This document shows, piece after piece, positions 44,976 through 52,039 of a stretch of 57,380 nt of DNA. Position 1 is the stretch's first letter. Every line of letters starts with the position of its first letter. Origin of the DNA: Porphyromonas sp. (GTDB lineage: Bacteria > Bacteroidota > Bacteroidia > Bacteroidales > Porphyromonadaceae); assembly GCA_030532365.1 (NCBI GenBank), contig JAUNLH010000005.1, positions 1-57,380 of the forward strand, read 5' to 3'. The notes under the pieces were generated by a model. That model saw only the letters and a list, made by a program, of their open reading frames with translations. It was not told where the DNA came from and did no database searches. Position numbers and translations under genes: made by a program.

Positions 44976-46151
44976 ATGAAGACAAAAGTACTAGCACTTT
45001 CATTGGCGAGTGTACTGGCTCTTTCTGCTACTGCACAGGAGGTAACTTCTTACACTGTACAGGAGCCTGGAAAGGACGTAAGCTTTAAGCGCGAGAAGGG
45101 CAATTGGTTCATCTCTCTACAGGGTGGTGGCAATATGGCTTTCGCTCTCGGTACAGACGCAGCCGTTGCTAACGATGTAGAGTTCCAGGATCGCCTTGGC
45201 GTATCAGCTGGCATTGCACTTGGTAAGTGGCACAATCCTTATTTTGGTACCAGATTGATGGTTGACTACAATTGGATTGCCAACCCTTACGTAAGTGCTG
45301 ATATCGATAGGACTCACAGCCTTAATCCTCACTTCGACTTCATGTTCAATACAAGCAACTACTTCGGAGTGTATGACCAGGCTCGCGTCTTCTCCTTCAT
45401 CCCATACGTAGGTGTCGGCTATATGGCATCTCAGGTTTCTACTGGATCACAGGATGCAAACAAGAAGTACCTCGACGAGATGAATCTTAACCACTCAGTT
45501 TCTGCAAACTTCGGTTTTGATCTTGCATTCCGTCTTGGTGAGCGCGTGTCTCTAACATTCGGCCCAGCCGTAACAGTGACCAACCTTCTTCACACTCCTA
45601 GCAAGGGTACTGACCTCCACATGCCTAACGACCTACTAGCTCAGCTACGCCTTGGTCTTACCTTCGATACTGGTAAGGTTGGCTTCGACGCTGTAGAGCC
45701 TATGGACTATGCACTGCTTAACACTCTTCAGAGCGAGGTTAACTCTCTCAGAGCACAGAACGCTGAGCTCAGCAAGAGACCAGTTCGCTGCCCAGAGTGC
45801 CCAGAGCAAATTGTTGCTGAGCCTGCTAAGCCTGTACACATGAGCGTTGTGAACTTCCGTATCGACAGCTCAAGAGTAGACCGCAACCAGCTCATCAACA
45901 TCTACAACGCAGCTGAGTTTGCAAAGGCTAACAACGTAGGTCTTACAGTTACTGGTTATGCTGACGCACAGACTGGTTCTGCAGACTACAACATGCAGCT
46001 CTCTGAGAAGCGTGCCCGCGAGGTTGCACGTCTCCTCACTGACGAGCACGGTGTTCCATCTAGCTTGATCACTATCGACTACAAGGGTGCTTCTGAGCAG
46101 CCATACGGTGTCAACGCTTGGAACCGCGTAGTTATCATGCAGTCAAAGTAA
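44976..46151 (+). CDS. OmpA-like major outer-membrane protein (Omp40/41 type)
   Basis: A 391-residue outer-membrane protein. A signal peptide (residues 1-20, ending SATAQ) precedes an N-terminal beta-barrel (about 25-235). A linker with CPECPE (two Cys) near 272-277 follows, then a C-terminal OmpA domain (about 285-391). The peptidoglycan-binding motif NMQLSEKRAREVARLL is clear. The layout matches P. gingivalis Omp40/Omp41 (Pgm6/Pgm7), trimeric proteins that tether the outer membrane. Codon choice is strongly biased compared with neighbours, as expected for an abundant protein. It has its own strong promoter and terminator. Only one copy is here, whereas P. gingivalis has two in tandem. Confidence 0.92.
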   Translation: MKTKVLALSLASVLALSATAQEVTSYTVQEPGKDVSFKREKGNWFISLQGGGNMAFALGTDAAVANDVEFQDRLGVSAGIALGKWHNPYFGTRLMVDYNWIANPYVSADIDRTHSLNPHFDFMFNTSNYFGVYDQARVFSFIPYVGVGYMASQVSTGSQDANKKYLDEMNLNHSVSANFGFDLAFRLGERVSLTFGPAVTVTNLLHTPSKGTDLHMPNDLLAQLRLGLTFDTGKVGFDAVEPMDYALLNTLQSEVNSLRAQNAELSKRPVRCPECPEQIVAEPAKPVHMSVVNFRIDSSRVDRNQLINIYNAAEFAKANNVGLTVTGYADAQTGSADYNMQLSEKRAREVARLLTDEHGVPSSLITIDYKGASEQPYGVNAWNRVVIMQSK

Positions 46152-46199
46152 GCAGAGACTTACTATGACCACCTAGTAATAGGTGAGTGATAAAGAAAA

Positions 46200-46245
46200 A
46201 AGGGTCCCTTATCGGCTATGCCGGTAGGGGACCCTTCTTTTTATT
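46200..46245 (+). terminator. Strong terminator of the OmpA-like gene
   Basis: AAGGGTCCC (46200-46208) pairs with GGGACCCTT (46228-46236), with an inner TATCGGC/GCCGGTA pairing. A CTTTTTATT tract follows, and an A-run precedes the hairpin. Confidence 0.9.
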
Positions 46246-46330
46246 GTAATATGCCGTTAGCAATCGTGTGCTATTGCCTTTAGATCCCAATACAACCTAG
46301 AATTATCGCCTACTACTTACCTCGACAAGG

Positions 46331-46554
46331 TACGACGTCCGACTGTCGTCGGAGTCGTGTTGAGTGTAGGTCACGATATAATCCAGGGTGGCGCAGCATC
46401 CCTTGCGGGATGTGCTTACCCTTTGCTAGGGTATTCGATCCCGACCTCCGTCGGGATCGTCTCGATACGTCACTGCATACACATATCAAATGGCACCCCA
46501 CTTGACCAAAATGCAGGTCAGAGTAGCACCCCACAGCACCACACTTCTACTCTA
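46331..46554 (+). repeat. Family B element, tandem copy 1 of 3
   Basis: It starts TACGACGTCCGAC and runs through the family's small palindromes. The right terminal repeat is replaced by a 55-bp linker (from ACTTGACC to CTACTCTA) that is repeated after copy 2. Small reading frames through it are repeat artefacts. Confidence 0.85.
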
Positions 46555-46780
46555 TACGATGTCCGACCTGTGTCGGAGTCGTGTTGAGTGTAGGTCACGA
46601 TATAATATCAGGGTGGCGCACCATCCCTTGTGGGATGTGCTTACCCTTCGCTAGTGCATTCGATCCCGACCTCCGTCGGGATCGTCTAGATACATCACCG
46701 CATACACATATCAAATAGCAACCCCACTTGACCAGAATGCAGGTCAGAGTAGCACCCCACAGCACCACACTTCTACTCTA
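46555..46780 (+). repeat. Family B element, tandem copy 2 of 3
   Basis: Nearly identical to copy 3 in its first 170 bp, with the same 55-bp linker as copy 1. The period between copies is 224-226 bp, so the cluster looks like a recent tandem duplication. Confidence 0.85.
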
Positions 46781-46981
46781 TACGATGTCCGACCTGTGTC
46801 GGAGTCGTGTTGAGTGTAGGTCACGATATAATATCAGGGTGGCGCACCATCCCTTGTGGGATGTGCTTACCCTTCGCTAGGGCATCCGATCCCGACCTCC
46901 GTCGGGATCGTCTAGATACATCACCGCATACACATATTAAATGGCACCCTCTCCCGACTCCGACGTAGGTCGGATGTCGTA
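46781..46981 (+). repeat. Family B element, complete 201-bp copy
   Basis: It has both terminal repeats: TACGATGTCCGACCTGTG at the left and, at 46955-46981, CGACTCCGACGTAGG followed by TCGGATGTCGTA. The ends are imperfect 27-bp inverted repeats bounded by TA. Internal palindromes include CATCCC/GGGATG, ACCCT/AGGG and GATCCCGAC/GTCGGGATC. The complete copy at 56855-57055 has the same length. Confidence 0.88.
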
Positions 46982-47087
46982 CCCTACAAGAAGACAACTA
47001 GGGCAATGAGCGTACGGAGACGATCCCGACGTATATTGGACGTCGATCTCCTACAAATCACAATTCGGAATCGACAAAATACCAACA

Positions 47088-47200
47088 ATTCCGACGTTGG
47101 TCGGGGTTGAAGAGCCCAGCGAAGAGTAAGGGGCGAAGCCCCGCCACCCTGGTAATCATACCGTCACCCGCTACGCGACTCGGACAATAGTCGGATGCCG
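47088..47200 (-). repeat. Family B element, partial inverted copy
   Basis: It matches the half of family B containing the palindrome CCGACGTTGGTCGG, the CGAAG run and CCACCCTGG. It ends with a diverged terminal repeat (GCGACTCGGACAATAG then TCGGATGCCG). The palindrome GGGGCGAAGCCCC replaces the GGGATG hairpin of the other copies. Confidence 0.75.
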
Positions 47201-47241
47201 AACTCCACCAAAATACAGCTTGGTTATGAGCGCAATGCAAA

Positions 47242-47358
47242 CAACCCCGACAACCGTCGGGGTTGAAGAGCCTAGCAAAGGGTAAGGGGCGAAGCCCCGC
47301 CACCCTGGATAAAGGTGCCATCCTCTTAACCCGACTCCGACGACAGTCGGATGTCGTA
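47242..47358 (-). repeat. Family B element, second partial inverted copy
   Basis: Same half-element as the previous copy, from AACCCCGAC/GTCGGGGTT through GGGGCGAAGCCCCGCCACC to the terminal repeat ending GTCGTA at 47358. The interval from 46246 to 47673 contains only repeats and no credible gene. Confidence 0.78.
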
Positions 47359-47389
47359 GCTCCCTAAATCTGGAGTGGGTAAAAAACGG

Positions 47390-47468
47390 AGTTCGGAACT
47401 TGGAAAATCTAAGTTCCGAACTTCGATGGATCTAAGTTGGGAACTTCGACACGCCTAAGTTCCCAACT
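47390..47468. repeat. Family A palindrome array, copy A5 (four units)
   Basis: Units are centred at 47394 (CGG), 47416 (CCG), 47439 (GGG) and 47462 (CCC), spaced 22, 23 and 23. It follows the inverted family B copy by about 30 bp. Its right flank expands into four degenerate copies of GAGGTYCCGGTCTCGGATTT (47478-47575), another short tandem repeat. A family B-like remnant, GCCGACGTTCGG, lies at 47615-47635. Confidence 0.9.
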
Positions 47469-47673
47469 CGGATTTGTGGAGGTTCCGGTCTCTGGTTTGT
47501 CGAGGTCCCGGTCTCGGATTTTTCGCAGTCCCGATATTCGATTGTTTGCAGTTCCGGTTTTCGGTTTTTTGCAGATTTATCTGTGGGTGTCTCGTAATCG
47601 AGATTCGGTAGGTGCCGACGTTCGGCTTGTGTTGGAGTCGATTGGGAGGGGTGTGGATGGTTGTGTGGGGGAG

Positions 47674-48189
47674 TTATCTGTCGATGCCCTCCCTAGAGAG
47701 TACTCCTGCTTGGTAGTAGTGCTTGACTTCTTGCATCTCCGTGACGAGGTCGGCGTACTCGATCAGCTCGTCTGGTGCATAGCGTCCGGTGATTACTACC
47801 TCTATGCTTGTCTCTCGTGTACGTAGTGCCTGGATCACTGTCCCAACCGTGATGAGCTTGAAGTGTAGGGCGATGGTTAGTTCGTCCATAATGACCACGT
47901 CATAAGCTCCCTCTCTCATCAGCTTTGCACAGTGCTCAAGCCCTGCTGTAGCCAGTCTTTGGTCTTGCTCTGATGGGGTGTGGGTGAGGAAACATCCGGA
48001 GCCCAGCTGTTCGATGGTGAGTTGGTCTGGGAAGTACTCTTCGAGTCGCGTCTCGCTGTACTTCATACTCTTGACAAACTGCCCTATATAGACGCGCTTG
48101 CCCGCACAGAGGGCGCGCACAGCAAGCCCGAAGGCGGCTGTGGTCTTTCCCTTACCGTTGCCGGTGTATAGGTGTACGTAGCCGCTCAT
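47674..48189 (-). CDS. cobO: Cob(I)yrinic acid a,c-diamide adenosyltransferase (CobO/BtuR type)
   Basis: Transfers the adenosyl group of ATP to cob(I)alamin or cobyrinate to make coenzyme B12. The P-loop GNGKGKTTAAFGLAVRALCAG is at residues 10-30, followed by KRVYIGQFVKS, VVIMDELTIAL and the C-terminal ITGRYAPDELIEYADLVTEM. 171 residues is standard. Porphyromonads need B12 for methylmalonyl-CoA mutase, and a salvage role fits. It is the last gene of an operon; its ATG overlaps the previous stop by 4 nt. There is no room for a cobalamin riboswitch directly upstream. Confidence 0.94.
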   Translation of the reverse strand: MSGYVHLYTGNGKGKTTAAFGLAVRALCAGKRVYIGQFVKSMKYSETRLEEYFPDQLTIEQLGSGCFLTHTPSEQDQRLATAGLEHCAKLMREGAYDVVIMDELTIALHFKLITVGTVIQALRTRETSIEVVITGRYAPDELIEYADLVTEMQEVKHYYQAGVLSREGIDR

Positions 48190-48404
48190 TCTTCTTTACG
48201 GCGCTTTAGCTCTCGCCGGATGGGGATGTAGATGAGGGCACCACTCATGATGATGCTTACGACCACAGGGCCATCTATCCGATCGGCATTGGTGAGCATA
48301 AGGTAGAGGAGGAAAAACCATAAGACGACGATACTGGTGATCTGACTATTGCTTAGTCGTCCGTGCCGTCTCTTGCCTTTCATGTCGGGTCGCTCCGCAC
48401 TCAT
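48186..48404 (-). CDS. Small 72-residue membrane protein
   Basis: Not recognised. A basic N-terminus (KGKRRHGRLSNSQ) precedes two hydrophobic helices (about 22-38 and 47-62), then a basic tail RRELKRRKEE. The frame extends upstream to 48509, but the ATG at 48404 overlaps the stop of the previous gene (ATGA), like every junction in this operon. That start is therefore preferred. It sits between a DUF2007 protein and cobO; no function can be given. Confidence 0.7.
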   Translation of the reverse strand: MSAERPDMKGKRRHGRLSNSQITSIVVLWFFLLYLMLTNADRIDGPVVVSIIMSGALIYIPIRRELKRRKEE

Positions 48405-48769
48405 GGTGTTGGCTGACCTATCGCTCCTTGGAGTTGCACGTAGAGCGCGAGTAGCAGTAGTACAATGGCTATGACCAGGAGGGTACGTGCGATCTTCTTT
48501 TGGTACCACTTCCGCTCCTTGTCGACCTCCGCAAGCGGATCGGAAGTGTCGGCAGGTACATATCCTGCCTCTTGCAGTCTTTGCCTGGCGCCCACTGCCT
48601 GATCCTGTGGAACCATAAGCGAAACGGCTGTGGCACCGCCTAGTACTTGACTTGTAAGCTCGTGCTCTACCGATACGGTGAAGCCCTCATGCTCTAGGAA
48701 GGTCGCTGCCAGCTGTACTTGAGAGCCCTCGCGAGCAGAAAACACCTCGACCATCATCTTATCATTCAT
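48401..48769 (-). CDS. DUF2007-domain protein with C-terminal membrane helix
   Basis: 122 residues. The first 70 (VEVFSAREGSQVQLAATFLE, then VSVEHELTSQVLGGATAVSLMVP) match the DUF2007 putative signal-transducing fold, a small ferredoxin-like domain. One membrane helix (TLLVIAIVLLLLALYVQL) lies near the end. Role unknown. It overlaps the protoporphyrinogen oxidase gene and the small membrane-protein gene by 4 nt each, so expression of all four genes is coupled. Confidence 0.78.
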   Translation of the reverse strand: MNDKMMVEVFSAREGSQVQLAATFLEHEGFTVSVEHELTSQVLGGATAVSLMVPQDQAVGARQRLQEAGYVPADTSDPLAEVDKERKWYQKKIARTLLVIAIVLLLLALYVQLQGAIGQPTP

Positions 48770-50181
48770 ACATCAACCTCTTTTAATTGTTTTGAAATAG
48801 TCCTCCCCAGCTGCATGCCCTGGGTGATGCGGTGTGCCATGCCGATCCCATCTTTCATCCCACCTGCAAGGTGTAGCCCGGGGTGCTCCGTCTCGAGGTG
48901 CTCGATCGCCTTGTGGCGCTCCTCGGTCTGTAGGTCGTACTGCGGGATCGCCTTGCTATAGCGCTCTATGTGCACCATATCGGGCTTGATCTCGGTGGGG
49001 ATCTTTATCATCTCATAGAGTTCAGCTAGGGCGATCTCTATCTGCCGCTCGGGGCTCTCGCTTACCACCTCTGGGTTGCGTAGCCCTCCCATGAAGATGG
49101 TGAAGAGGGCGCCATCTTCGTAGGGCACACGACCCTTGAAGCAGGAGCTTGGGAAGAGAATGCCCAATATCTTACGGTGCTCTACGGTAGGTACGAGCCC
49201 CCCAAAGGAGTTGCGTGGCACCTGCGGTAAGTGGTCAAAGCCGACGCATACCTCGGTGACGGGAGCGTAGGGCAAGGTGGCGATTACCTCCAGCTCCTCT
49301 GCCCACTGAGATGGGAAGAGCTCTGGCAGAATATCCGCTCGCACTGTGCTTACTACGTGACTGCATGTTACTTGGCGAGCCAATCCCTCGTGGTCTGTGT
49401 AGCTCACCTGCCATTCGTGAGACCCGAGGGGCGATATGCGCACCTCACGTACTGAGAGCCTGATCTCTCCATGCTGGCTGATCTTTTGCCCCACCGCTTC
49501 GATCAGTTGGCTGAGACCTCCCTCTGCTGAGAACACTTTTTTGGTTGCTTTCTTGTCCCGCTCACTCTTCTTTTCTGATGCCTTCTTGATACTTCCCCCA
49601 ATGAAGCTACCATAGGTCTGCTCTAGGTTGTAGAGCTTTGGCAGAGCCAAACGGGTGACCAGCTGGTAGGGGTCGCCGGCATAGACTCCACCGACAAAGG
49701 GATCAACGGCGTACTCCACCATGCTCTTTCCCAAGCGGCGCTCAGCGAGCTCTCCGACCGTCTCGTTGGGGTCATCACCTCGCTTCTTGAAAGGCTCGAA
49801 GGGGATACCTAGCTTGTCGCGCCATGAGAAGAGCTTGGTACGGAGCCCCGACCAGATGCCACTTGGCAGTGGATGGAAGCTATCGCCCTTCCAGATCCAA
49901 CGGTTTGCCGCTGCTTCATTTGCCTCCTCGAGCACTGCAGAGGGGGCAGCGTAGTCAAAGAACTCCACCACCTCCGGCGTGGAGACCGTGCCTGTGTTGG
50001 GCCCCACCTCGTAGGTGTACCCATGCTCATGCAGTGTATGTACTTGCCCCCCTAGGCGGTCTTTCTGCTCTAGCAGGAGGAATGGGATCCCCTCCATATC
50101 CAACTGTGCGGCAAGAGAGAGTCCTGTAAGTCCCCCACCTATGATCACTACCGGCACGCGCCCTGTATTGTCTTCTTGCAT
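48766..50181 (-). CDS. hemG: Protoporphyrinogen oxidase (HemY/PPOX type)
   Basis: A FAD-dependent amine-oxidase-fold enzyme that oxidises protoporphyrinogen IX in haem synthesis. The dinucleotide motif VVIIGGGLTGLSLAAQLD lies near the N-terminus, followed by LLLEQKDRLGGQVHT, EVGPNTG and the C-terminal HLAGGMKDGIGMAHRITQG. It is cytoplasmic or membrane-associated. The frame is open to 50229, but the ATG at 50181 (MQEDNTG) gives a normal 471-residue protein and sits downstream of a TAGTTTTG box at 50218-50225. Since many Porphyromonas take up haem, this may be part of a partial pathway. The symbol could equally be hemY. Confidence 0.88.
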   Translation of the reverse strand: MQEDNTGRVPVVIIGGGLTGLSLAAQLDMEGIPFLLLEQKDRLGGQVHTLHEHGYTYEVGPNTGTVSTPEVVEFFDYAAPSAVLEEANEAAANRWIWKGDSFHPLPSGIWSGLRTKLFSWRDKLGIPFEPFKKRGDDPNETVGELAERRLGKSMVEYAVDPFVGGVYAGDPYQLVTRLALPKLYNLEQTYGSFIGGSIKKASEKKSERDKKATKKVFSAEGGLSQLIEAVGQKISQHGEIRLSVREVRISPLGSHEWQVSYTDHEGLARQVTCSHVVSTVRADILPELFPSQWAEELEVIATLPYAPVTEVCVGFDHLPQVPRNSFGGLVPTVEHRKILGILFPSSCFKGRVPYEDGALFTIFMGGLRNPEVVSESPERQIEIALAELYEMIKIPTEIKPDMVHIERYSKAIPQYDLQTEERHKAIEHLETEHPGLHLAGGMKDGIGMAHRITQGMQLGRTISKQLKEVDV

Positions 50182-50217
50182 GTCTGACGATAAAATGGTT
50201 TGCTCTTCGATACCCAA

Positions 50218-50225
50218 CAAAACTA
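50218..50225 (-). promoter_or_regulatory. Candidate -7 box TAGTTTTG for the hemG operon
   Basis: On the minus strand TAGTTTTG fits TAnnTTTG and lies 37 bp from the ATG at 50181. It overlaps the T-run after the SusD terminator, so it could be chance. Confidence 0.35.
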
Positions 50226-50226
50226 C

Positions 50227-50271
50227 CAAAAAAGGAGCTGATACGAGAGGCGAACCTCCAGTATCAGCTCC
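50227..50271 (-). terminator. Terminator of the SusC/SusD operon
   Basis: On the minus strand GGAGCTGATAC pairs with GTATCAGCTCC (50261-50271 with 50234-50244), enclosing GAGG/CCTC, and is followed by TTTTTTGG. It lies 50 bp after the SusD stop. Confidence 0.9.
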
Positions 50272-50321
50272 TGCTGGTCGTGCGTCTGACGTATATTCAG
50301 ACCTTCACAGTGCTATGAGGG

Positions 50322-52016
50322 TCACCAACCTGGGTTTTGGGTAATCTTGTCATTCATCGTGATCTGACCGGTTGGGATCGGATAGAAGTAGTACTTCTTA
50401 TCAAATCGGCGTACCTGTGTGAGCGTGTTAGACCCGATCATGTAGCCCTCTGGGGTGACGTCTACCTCTGGGTCGGGGACATTCTTAAGATTAGCTCCTA
50501 GGTAGATATTTGGATACTTCTCAGAGTCCATGAGGTGTAGCTGGTGCCAACGGATGAGGTCCCAGTACCTATACCAATTGTCAAACATCAGCTCGCAGCG
50601 ACGTGCACGACGGATCTCCCAGATGATATTGCTCACACCCATGTTGTTAGCAGGGTCGGCCTCAGGGTTGACGGTCATTGGAGGAAGTCCGGCACGGTCT
50701 TGGAGCTTATTGATACTCATGTCGAGATCGGCCTGTGTGAGTTCATTGAGCTCAGCCTTAGCCTCTGCATAGTTGAGGTAGATGACAGAGAGCCAGAAGA
50801 GCGGGCTATCTGTGTACTGCTTACCGATGTTATTTCGGTCAGAAGTAGAGATCTCAGCTGGGTTGTCGTACTTAGCCACACCGTAGCCGGTGGAGGAGGT
50901 AAACTCGTTGGAGCCCTCACGAGAGTACGGATGTCCCTTAAAGGTGAGCACCGGGTCAAGGATGACGGAGAGGCGCTTATCGCGCACAGCAAGGATCGGT
51001 GTCAGGTCGTACTTACCGTCAGCATTGAGCTGAGCAGCATCGTTGGTATCCATGCCAGTGGTAGCCTTTGGCTTACCGTCGAGGAAGAGGTAGGCATCAA
51101 ATGCATCCTTAGTCATACCGCTCGTACCACTCGTATTGATCGTGTAGTCGATGGTAGAGTGCATGAGGACATTCTTGGAGTAAGGCTTGTAGAAGATTAT
51201 CTCAGGATTGCTACTCAGGTCGATAGAGTTGTAGATCGCCTTGTAGCTTGGGCTTAGCTTGTAGCCCTTCTTCATCAGAGCTTGGCTCGCTTTTACGCTC
51301 TCCTTGAGGTACTTGGCGGCACGAGCAGTGTCCGGACCCTTGCCAGCATTGTCAGCGGCAGTGCGGTACTTGCTGTATGTGCCCTCGTAGAGCGCTACTT
51401 CAGAGAGTACAGCTAGAGCCATATCGGCTGTGAAGCGTTGTTTATTGGTACCCTTGATATGCTGAGATGCGAACTGCAGGTCCTCCAGCACCCGATCCAT
51501 CACCTGGTCGCGGTCGGTGCGAGGTGCGTAGAGGATCTCATCGTCATCGGTGCTCACTACCTTATCCACCCAGGGCACATCGCCATACATCCTAACGAGC
51601 TGATAGTACTGATATGCTCTATTGAGTCGAGCGATGCCTTCGAAGCTCTTCTTCTCGTCCTCAGCGAGGGTCGAAGTGGAGAGCCCTTCGATGATGTAGC
51701 TGGCTCTTCTGATCTCCCTGAGTGTACCGTACCAATTGTTGTCGTCACTGACGGTATTGGTATAGGTCCAGAGATTAAATTGATAGCCTACTTGGTCGTC
51801 ACTGAGTGACTTGAAGTAAAACCATCCTGCGCCACCACCATTGCCGTATCCTACAAAGTTATTGAGGAACGTATTGGTCTGGTTTTCGAGGTTGCTTTTG
51901 TTACTCCAGTATTCTGGAGTGTTGGTAAATCTGTCGTGCGGCGCTATGTCTAAGAAATCATTACAGCCTGATAGCAAGAGCAATGATATAGCGCTTATGA
52001 TAAATATTTTCTTCAT
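50322..52016 (-). CDS. SusD/RagB family surface nutrient-binding lipoprotein
   Basis: A 564-residue lipoprotein that caps a SusC/RagA transporter at the cell surface and captures glycans or peptides. The signal peptide IFIISAISLLLLSGC has its lipobox Cys at residue 18. The SusD start NDFLDIAPHDRFTNTPEYW follows, then TPR-like helices and the C-terminal RRARRCELMFDNWYRYWDLIRW block typical of the family. It ends RQITxNDKITQNPGW-like, as RagB/SusD proteins do. It is 24 bp downstream of the SusC gene on the same strand. If SusC is truly truncated, this protein has no intact partner here. Confidence 0.94.
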   Translation of the reverse strand: MKKIFIISAISLLLLSGCNDFLDIAPHDRFTNTPEYWSNKSNLENQTNTFLNNFVGYGNGGGAGWFYFKSLSDDQVGYQFNLWTYTNTVSDDNNWYGTLREIRRASYIIEGLSTSTLAEDEKKSFEGIARLNRAYQYYQLVRMYGDVPWVDKVVSTDDDEILYAPRTDRDQVMDRVLEDLQFASQHIKGTNKQRFTADMALAVLSEVALYEGTYSKYRTAADNAGKGPDTARAAKYLKESVKASQALMKKGYKLSPSYKAIYNSIDLSSNPEIIFYKPYSKNVLMHSTIDYTINTSGTSGMTKDAFDAYLFLDGKPKATTGMDTNDAAQLNADGKYDLTPILAVRDKRLSVILDPVLTFKGHPYSREGSNEFTSSTGYGVAKYDNPAEISTSDRNNIGKQYTDSPLFWLSVIYLNYAEAKAELNELTQADLDMSINKLQDRAGLPPMTVNPEADPANNMGVSNIIWEIRRARRCELMFDNWYRYWDLIRWHQLHLMDSEKYPNIYLGANLKNVPDPEVDVTPEGYMIGSNTLTQVRRFDKKYYFYPIPTGQITMNDKITQNPGW

Positions 52017-52039
52017 ACTATGTGATCTTCCCTTATATG

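Noticed and set aside
46357..47321. Short reading frames in the repeat block between the OmpA-like gene and cobO
   Set aside because: They run through family B copies in several frames; the same translations recur at 56766-57092. They are repeat artefacts.
48190..48404. Cobalamin riboswitch for cobO
   Set aside because: cobO overlaps the upstream coding gene by 4 nt, leaving no leader, and no B12-box-like sequence was seen at the operon start.
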